Shown: positions 59,664 through 64,000 of the stretch, piece by piece
How positions within the stretch are numbered: position 1 is the stretch's first letter
Layout of the letters: the number at the start of each line of letters is the position of its first letter
Origin: Paramoeba atlantica
Taxonomy: Eukaryota; Discosea
Assembly: GCA_977017575.1 (NCBI GenBank)
Contig: CDRNVI010000044.1
Span: forward strand, 682,001-746,000
Direction: 5' to 3'
Length of the DNA stretch: 64,000 bases
The notes under the pieces: generated by a model
Seen by the model: only the letters and a program-made list of their open reading frames with translations
Databases searched by the model: none
What the model was told of the DNA's origin: nothing
Translations under genes and position numbers: made by a program

Positions 59664-60161
59664 CTACTGGGATGGAATAGTATCCAAATGTTTTAAATTT
59701 GCTGGACTAGATTTTTTATAATACGCGTTCAATCCGATTGAAACACCAGAGTTTCCCAATTGCATAGCCCCACGAGAGCTCGCAATCAATATGGATGTAC
59801 CGGACCGACTATCACCTAACATGTTCGCACAATCCACGATGCATATGAGCCGTTTTTCCTCAATTTCCAAATCAAAGCCGTCGTCTGTCCTATACTTTTG
59901 CGTACAAATAGCCTTTTGCAGTTCATTCATCGGAATTCGTGAGTTCTCAGAGAAGCAGTTAAATCCCAATATGATACCTGACTTTCCCAGAACTCTATTA
60001 CCAGCCGTGCTAGCTAGAAGAGAAGTCTTTCCACTAGTGGATCTTCCGACTGACTCTCGAAGGTCTACATAAAGAGCCAACCTGTTTTTGGGTAGCAACT
60101 TGAATGCAATATTCTTGGCCCCGCTTAAGTTTTTGATTCCCGTGGCAAGAGATGGAGACAT
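59664..60161 (-). CDS. Short paralogue of the DEK-module protein
   Basis: 165 residues containing only the two repeated modules: residues about 20-60 (VGRSTSGKTSLLASTAGNRV then GKSGIILGFNCFSENS) and about 105-150 (LGDSRSGTSILIASSRGAMQ then GNSGVSIGLNAYYKKS). It aligns with residues 1-150 of the 57893 gene, including CANDLG/CANMLG before the second module. The nuclear linker and DEK_C domain are absent. The frame ends cleanly with a stop, so it may be a genuine short paralogue or a truncated duplicate. It is the tandem upstream neighbour, same strand. Confidence 0.7.
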   Translation of the reverse strand: MSPSLATGIKNLSGAKNIAFKLLPKNRLALYVDLRESVGRSTSGKTSLLASTAGNRVLGKSGIILGFNCFSENSRIPMNELQKAICTQKYRTDDGFDLEIEEKRLICIVDCANMLGDSRSGTSILIASSRGAMQLGNSGVSIGLNAYYKKSSPANLKHLDTIPSQ

Positions 60162-60561
60162 AATGAAACTATTTTCAAATTCTTAAAAAAGAGTGCAGTT
60201 TTTTTTGCTACACACCCTAAACCCTTCGCCCAGTTATCGTCAAGAATGCTCTTTATGCTACATTTGGGGATCGATCTACAAATTCACACAACAAACGATT
60301 AACAACGGATGTTAGAACAGTTCTATAATATAGAAAAGATCATGAATTGTTGAGACAAAAAAAAACAGTACCTGTAAGCTACGAACTAATAGTTACTATG
60401 GTAACTAATACCATAGTTACTATGATAATTTTTAAATGGCAAGGTGGAAATCAAAACAATATACGAGCAAGAAAATGTGTCGTAAAATACTTATCTTCTC
60501 GAACCTCCCTTCTGTAAAGTACGTATCCAAGAGAACACTTTGAGTGCCTTCGTATGATAAG
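60162..60561. other. Intergenic spacer with near-palindrome
   Basis: TAGTTACTATGGTA and TACCATAGTTACTA face each other around 60386-60426 with one central-arm mismatch. Otherwise AT-rich and empty. Confidence 0.5.
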
Positions 60562-61785
60562 TCAAACCGGTTCTAGTGTTACGGGATTTAATTCCAGATC
60601 CTCACAAACACGTACAGCAGTATGTGCGTCGTACATGTCTCCGACTACGTTTGACCGACGCTCTCTCCTAAAAGAATCATCATCAAATGCCGATGATAGT
60701 GACACTAACTTCCGAGAAACAGGACAATACACTATGTGATGACGAAACACATACATTGCGTTCTCAAAGTTCTGAACAAAGGTCTGATAGTCGTCATTCG
60801 CAAATTTTGATCTTAGGTCACGTTGAGCTTTGCTCTCATCTGAAATATTTAATTTGGTCGTCGACTCCTCACTACTACCTGTATATTGAACCCAAAAGAT
60901 ATCAGACAGAGTTGTGCAATTAGAACAAAGAACGATGGCTGTGGCGAGTCGAATTCCCGGACACGGTGAACTGTAGTCGCTCCCAGCAAGAACGGACAAA
61001 AATTGAAGATCAGCAAGCTTCGGGACCTTGGGCAAGAAATCTTTAGCAGACCTAGATACATGTGGTGAACTCGGCTGCACAACTTTTAGGGTAGCCGTAC
61101 TTTGACGTGTCGAAACATCTGATCTTGAGTGGGGCGAAATTGGCAGTTTAGGATGACGAAGAACATTGCTCAGATCATACTCTGTTACACTATTTCGACC
61201 GTAGTGGCGCCATAGTCGGCCGCATCCGTACACTAATAGGTCACTATCTTCTCCAATGACGGCATCAATTTCACGGATGCGGTACAGGTAAGCGAGTTGT
61301 GCATCAGCTTCGTAAGGCGACTGAAGAACTGTGACACCTGGTTTCTCACGTAGTCTTAAGAGGACAGAACGAAGTGGTGGGCTATTTATAAAAAAGGTGG
61401 AACTAAATGTTTTCTTTTTTTGAGTAGCAGCTGTTGCAAGGTTATTGGCGGATGTCGTATGAGACCTGCACTTCACCAATGTTTCCTGTGGTACCTTTCT
61501 TCCATCGCAAACGATCACAATATCACAATTCCGAGGCAGAAAGTCATTCCAAAAATACCACACAAGATTTTCGAGAGAGGAATTTGAAAAGTTACATGAG
61601 GTTTGTCCGGCCGTGTGAAGAGCTCTATAGAAGACGTTGCTACCATCTATGCCTATACGGGGAAGCTTTCGGCCGTTCTGAACATTTCGACCCTCTAAAA
61701 TGGTGGTGATGTTCCTCAGAGCATCTTGCAGTGTATTTCTGTGCGCGACAGAGTTAAACACTTTGTAAAAATCACGAATGCCCAT
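60562..61785 (-). CDS. XPG/RAD2-family nuclease, EXO1-like
   Basis: 407 residues. N-domain: MGIRDFYKVFNS, GIDGSNVFYRALHTAG and IVIVCDGRKVPQ (metal-binding Asp). I-domain: VLQSPYEADAQLAYLYRIRE and VIGEDSDLLVYGCGRLW, the family's Glu/Asp cluster. Then FLSVLAGSDYSSPCPGIRLA, a helix-hairpin-helix region with GSDY. The order and the C-terminal pattern (FRHHIVYCPVSRKLVSLSS, a VGDMYDAHTAVRVCED stretch) are those of EXO1 rather than FEN1 or XPG. The usual long C-terminal interaction tail is missing. The first Asp of EXO1's VAVDTY is kept as GIDGSN. By homology it acts in 5'-3' resection and mismatch repair. Confidence 0.82.
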   Translation of the reverse strand: MGIRDFYKVFNSVAHRNTLQDALRNITTILEGRNVQNGRKLPRIGIDGSNVFYRALHTAGQTSCNFSNSSLENLVWYFWNDFLPRNCDIVIVCDGRKVPQETLVKCRSHTTSANNLATAATQKKKTFSSTFFINSPPLRSVLLRLREKPGVTVLQSPYEADAQLAYLYRIREIDAVIGEDSDLLVYGCGRLWRHYGRNSVTEYDLSNVLRHPKLPISPHSRSDVSTRQSTATLKVVQPSSPHVSRSAKDFLPKVPKLADLQFLSVLAGSDYSSPCPGIRLATAIVLCSNCTTLSDIFWVQYTGSSEESTTKLNISDESKAQRDLRSKFANDDYQTFVQNFENAMYVFRHHIVYCPVSRKLVSLSSAFDDDSFRRERRSNVVGDMYDAHTAVRVCEDLELNPVTLEPV

Positions 61786-62190
61786 TTAAAATATGCTGCA
61801 TCAAAATGATAGATAAAATGTCAGTATTAACGATGTACGTAAAACCATGCGAATATCTATACCCTATAGATAAAACCAGTAAATTGGTTTCTTTCATAGG
61901 AAATGGTTCAGAATGCCTCTTCAGTAAGCAGAATACTATTGTACATACAATCCCCATATATTTAGTAGGGCTACGTGCGACCCCTCCTTTAATAGGGCAA
62001 ATTTTGTCCAGAAGGCCAAAAAAGATTTCTGGGAAAGCCAAAAATATATTTGTTATCTTTTTCCCATAGCTACCCCAACGTAAAAAGGTGTATCAAAAGG
62101 CAGCAGCACCAAGTTTAACGACGATAAAAACGGCGCCGTGAAGCATTGTAATAAATTACAATTAATTTGTATTGTATTGTATTTATAGAG
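61786..62190. other. Intergenic spacer with overlapping short frames
   Basis: Open frames of about 88 codons exist on both strands (61806-62069 plus, 61772-62041 minus) but neither looks like a protein, and the minus one overlaps the EXO1-like start. No other feature. Confidence 0.4.
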
Positions 62191-62199
62191 TTCGGAGCC

Positions 62200-63100
62200 C
62201 AATATAAGCAGGTTTGCGAACACATTATTCTCCAGAACCCGAATGGTGCACTCCCCAAGGGGAGGGCAAACTCCTCGGGGCGCACATCGGGGAGTCCGAC
62301 GTCAAGGAGGAAGCGTGGGTTCTCTCAAAGGCCCCCAAAGTAATCTCCTTCCTTGAGAAGCTGAAGGATCTCAGCAAGCAATGTGCCTTGCTAAGGCTTT
62401 GTGGGAGTCCTCGATGGAATTACATCGTGAGGACCCACGAGCCTCAAGTCACCAAAGTAGCCAATGCTCAGGTAGACAAGGCCGTCCTTGCATGTGCCGA
62501 GGCTCTGCTCGGGGGGATAGGCTCCTTGGGAAATACGTCATTTTCAAACAACCTCTTTACGGAAGACTTTCTAGGGACCATCCCCTTCAAGCACAAAGCC
62601 GTGGACATGCAGGCCAAGGCAAAGAGCGCCCTGCAAGGCCTACCCCCTGGCGTGCCGGCTAAGGAGCAGAGCCGCATCCTATGTGTGGAGGTCATGGGGA
62701 AAGCACCCACTGCTACTCAGTTGGTCTGCATGAGGCAGATTCAAAACATCCACTCCACTAATTGGATGAATGCCTGGCCCAACCCCTTGGCACCGTCCTA
62801 CGTCGGGAAGGAGGCCGCTGAGCCGTCCCATACCCTTAGGACGGCTGAAGCCAACAAACGTTCCACCCCCTAGCGTTCACAACCTATGAGATTCCGGGTC
62901 CTGAGACCCTGGACTTTCTCCAGAAGGTGGCGAGGGCTCACACATCGGACAAAAACGGGTGCCTCTCGCATATGTTGATTGCTATTGGGGTGGTAATTCA
63001 GAGGGGCCGTACTAAGATCGGTACCGCCGCGGGGTACGGGGGTAGGGGTTGGGCTAGAATTTCGTGTAGAACAAAAAAAATATTATACCATATAGCGCCG
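62200..63100 (+). mobile_element. Non-LTR (LINE) fragment, 3' end of the RT ORF
   Basis: GC-rich plus-strand sequence coding the end of a LINE ORF2. The main frame reads GEGKLLGAHIGESDVKEEAW, FLEKLKDLSKQCALLRLCGS and PRWNYIVRTHEPQVTKVANA, the LG..IG...L..L..Q.AL.LLR.C..PR..Y..R order that follows the RT domain in many protist LINEs. At least two frame changes are visible: near 62260, where HIILQNPNGALPKG joins, and near 62873, where FTTYEIPGPETLDFLQKV continues. The end reads KIGTAAGYGGRGWARISC. The RT core is absent (5' truncation). It faces opposite to the host genes. Confidence 0.7.
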
Positions 63101-63328
63101 CGAAATACTATAATATTGCAGTACTACATATTGTAGCAGGGGCTGAGTTGGCTTAGTATTCAAGCCACGTTTTCTAAAAGGCACGCGCTTTGGATAGCTC
63201 ATGAGGTCTCCTCAAGAGGCTCGTAATAACATTTTCCAGAATAGAAGTAGTGTCTCATAAGTCTTCGAAAAGCTCTACACAGGGGAAAAGCTATGCAGGT
63301 GTATACACGTGTACATGCATGTATGTGT

Positions 63329-63931
63329 TCAGTGCATACCGGACAACTGTGATTCTGCCATTCGTAGTTGTATCTTTAAAGAATCTATTCGCTTTTGGAG
63401 TTGGTTCCTGTCCTCATCATTCGACTCTTGTTTCCACGCCTTTGTTGCCGCCGTAATTCGCTTTGCCTCAGCCGCCTCTCTCTCTCTTTTAGCAAGGTAT
63501 TTACTGCGAATAATGTCCTTAAGCGCCTCGTTTTCTTCATTTCCTCGAACCTCATCAGGAAGTAATTGTAACGCAGTCTCCATTGGATTTTCAGGTAACG
63601 GGACGCGAGAGAACACAGAGTCCACTACGTGAGATATTTCAGCTACCAGCCGATCATCTTCCTCTGGCGATTCCATGTGTGAAATATATTGATGTGGGTA
63701 TTTTGAATCCAAGCCGTCGACGTTTTCTTGAAAAACCTTCTCAGCGTTATGCTCCCTGAGATCACGTAAGAGATCAAACTCGCTTAACGGTGTGCCCAAT
63801 ATTGTGCGAGACCCTGCGAGAGGATCCGTAGAGCATGTGCGTCTTTGACAGTATTTGTAGTTGACTCGCATACAAGTTCTTGCGCCAACAGAACGTAGAG
63901 AAATCACTCGCTGCAAAGCTGTAACAAACAT
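63329..63931 (-). CDS. Hypothetical protein, probably mitochondrial
   Basis: About 200 residues from MFVTALQRVISLRSVGARTC, whose Arg-rich, acid-free N-terminus looks like a mitochondrial presequence. The middle is acidic (MESPEEDDRLVAEISHVVDS). The last 60 residues form a strongly charged helix (KREREAAEAKRITAATKAWK, then QLQKRIDSLKIQLRMAESQL), a likely coiled coil. No family recognised. A TTTTTTTCTTACTCGGTATTTTCCC tract, split by this limit, runs just before the ATG and its first AG lies inside the frame (GTTACAG). The true start may therefore be the later Met at 63871 (MRVNYKYCQRR). The window ends soon after. Confidence 0.6.
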   Translation of the reverse strand: MFVTALQRVISLRSVGARTCMRVNYKYCQRRTCSTDPLAGSRTILGTPLSEFDLLRDLREHNAEKVFQENVDGLDSKYPHQYISHMESPEEDDRLVAEISHVVDSVFSRVPLPENPMETALQLLPDEVRGNEENEALKDIIRSKYLAKREREAAEAKRITAATKAWKQESNDEDRNQLQKRIDSLKIQLRMAESQLSGMH

Positions 63932-64000
63932 TGGGAAAATACCGAGTAAGAAAAAAACCGCGAGCAACTTAGATAAGCAGGTTGGAGTGCTTGAGCTGCG

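Noticed and set aside
61772-62041. Possible 89-residue gene overlapping the EXO1-like start
   Set aside because: Overlap with the EXO1 start codon, poor composition and an equally long frame on the opposite strand make it a chance frame.

Overview
This window looks like nuclear DNA of a kinetoplastid or close euglenozoan. Two directly visible facts point there. Every host-type gene I can recognise lies on the minus strand across all 64 kb, as in a directional (polycistronic) gene cluster. Every one is a single uninterrupted reading frame, including a 1480-residue ABC transporter. Several genes also have a pyrimidine-rich tract ending in AG a short way upstream of the ATG, as expected for spliced-leader trans-splicing (clearest at 30427, 53335 and before 27225). 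A minus-strand segment at 3250..3288 resembles the 3' half of a kinetoplastid spliced-leader exon. I cannot name the species; a compact, intron-poor prokinetoplastid or bodonid is an inference.

Layout: 1-0.9 kb holds the cap-binding protein CBP20. 0.9-6.6 kb is mobile-element debris: nested TA-flanked elements with C-tract ends, a broken IS1595/ISXO2-like transposase and a SWIM zinc-finger remnant. 6.7-8.8 kb is a TUTase/poly(A)-polymerase-type nucleotidyltransferase whose first codons lie in a foldback repeat. 8.8-16 kb is again mostly repeats and Tc1/mariner relics, with one intact PIF/Harbinger-type transposase gene (11.8-12.9 kb) and a small unknown gene. 16.4-34.7 kb is gene-rich: two unknown proteins, a ZNF598/Hel2-type RING ligase, glutamyl-tRNA synthetase, a cactin homologue, MsrB, an EEP-family nuclease, two more unknowns and TYW3. 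34.7-37.2 kb contains a LINE fragment and empty spacer. 37.2-53.3 kb carries two leucine-rich-repeat proteins, a DHHC palmitoyltransferase, a probable COG6 tether subunit, RNA polymerase III subunit RPC6, an ABCC transporter and a fidgetin-like AAA ATPase. 53.4-56.4 kb has a Merlin element with a clean 8-bp target duplication, a hAT relic and a small TA-flanked element. 56.6-64 kb has GNA1, two related DEK-type proteins, an EXO1-like nuclease, a LINE 3' fragment and a probable mitochondrial protein.

The genes are mostly housekeeping and do not form one pathway, as expected for a polycistronic cluster in which neighbours are unrelated. The accessory interest lies in the repeats: a foldback family (R1, four sites), a composite repeat (R2), an inverted dispersed repeat (R3), at least six TA-flanked C-tract elements nested in one another, and an unusual interlocked pair of inverted repeats (26291..26451) downstream of MsrB. 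No LTR or virus-like elements, rRNA genes, tRNA genes or CRISPR arrays were found.
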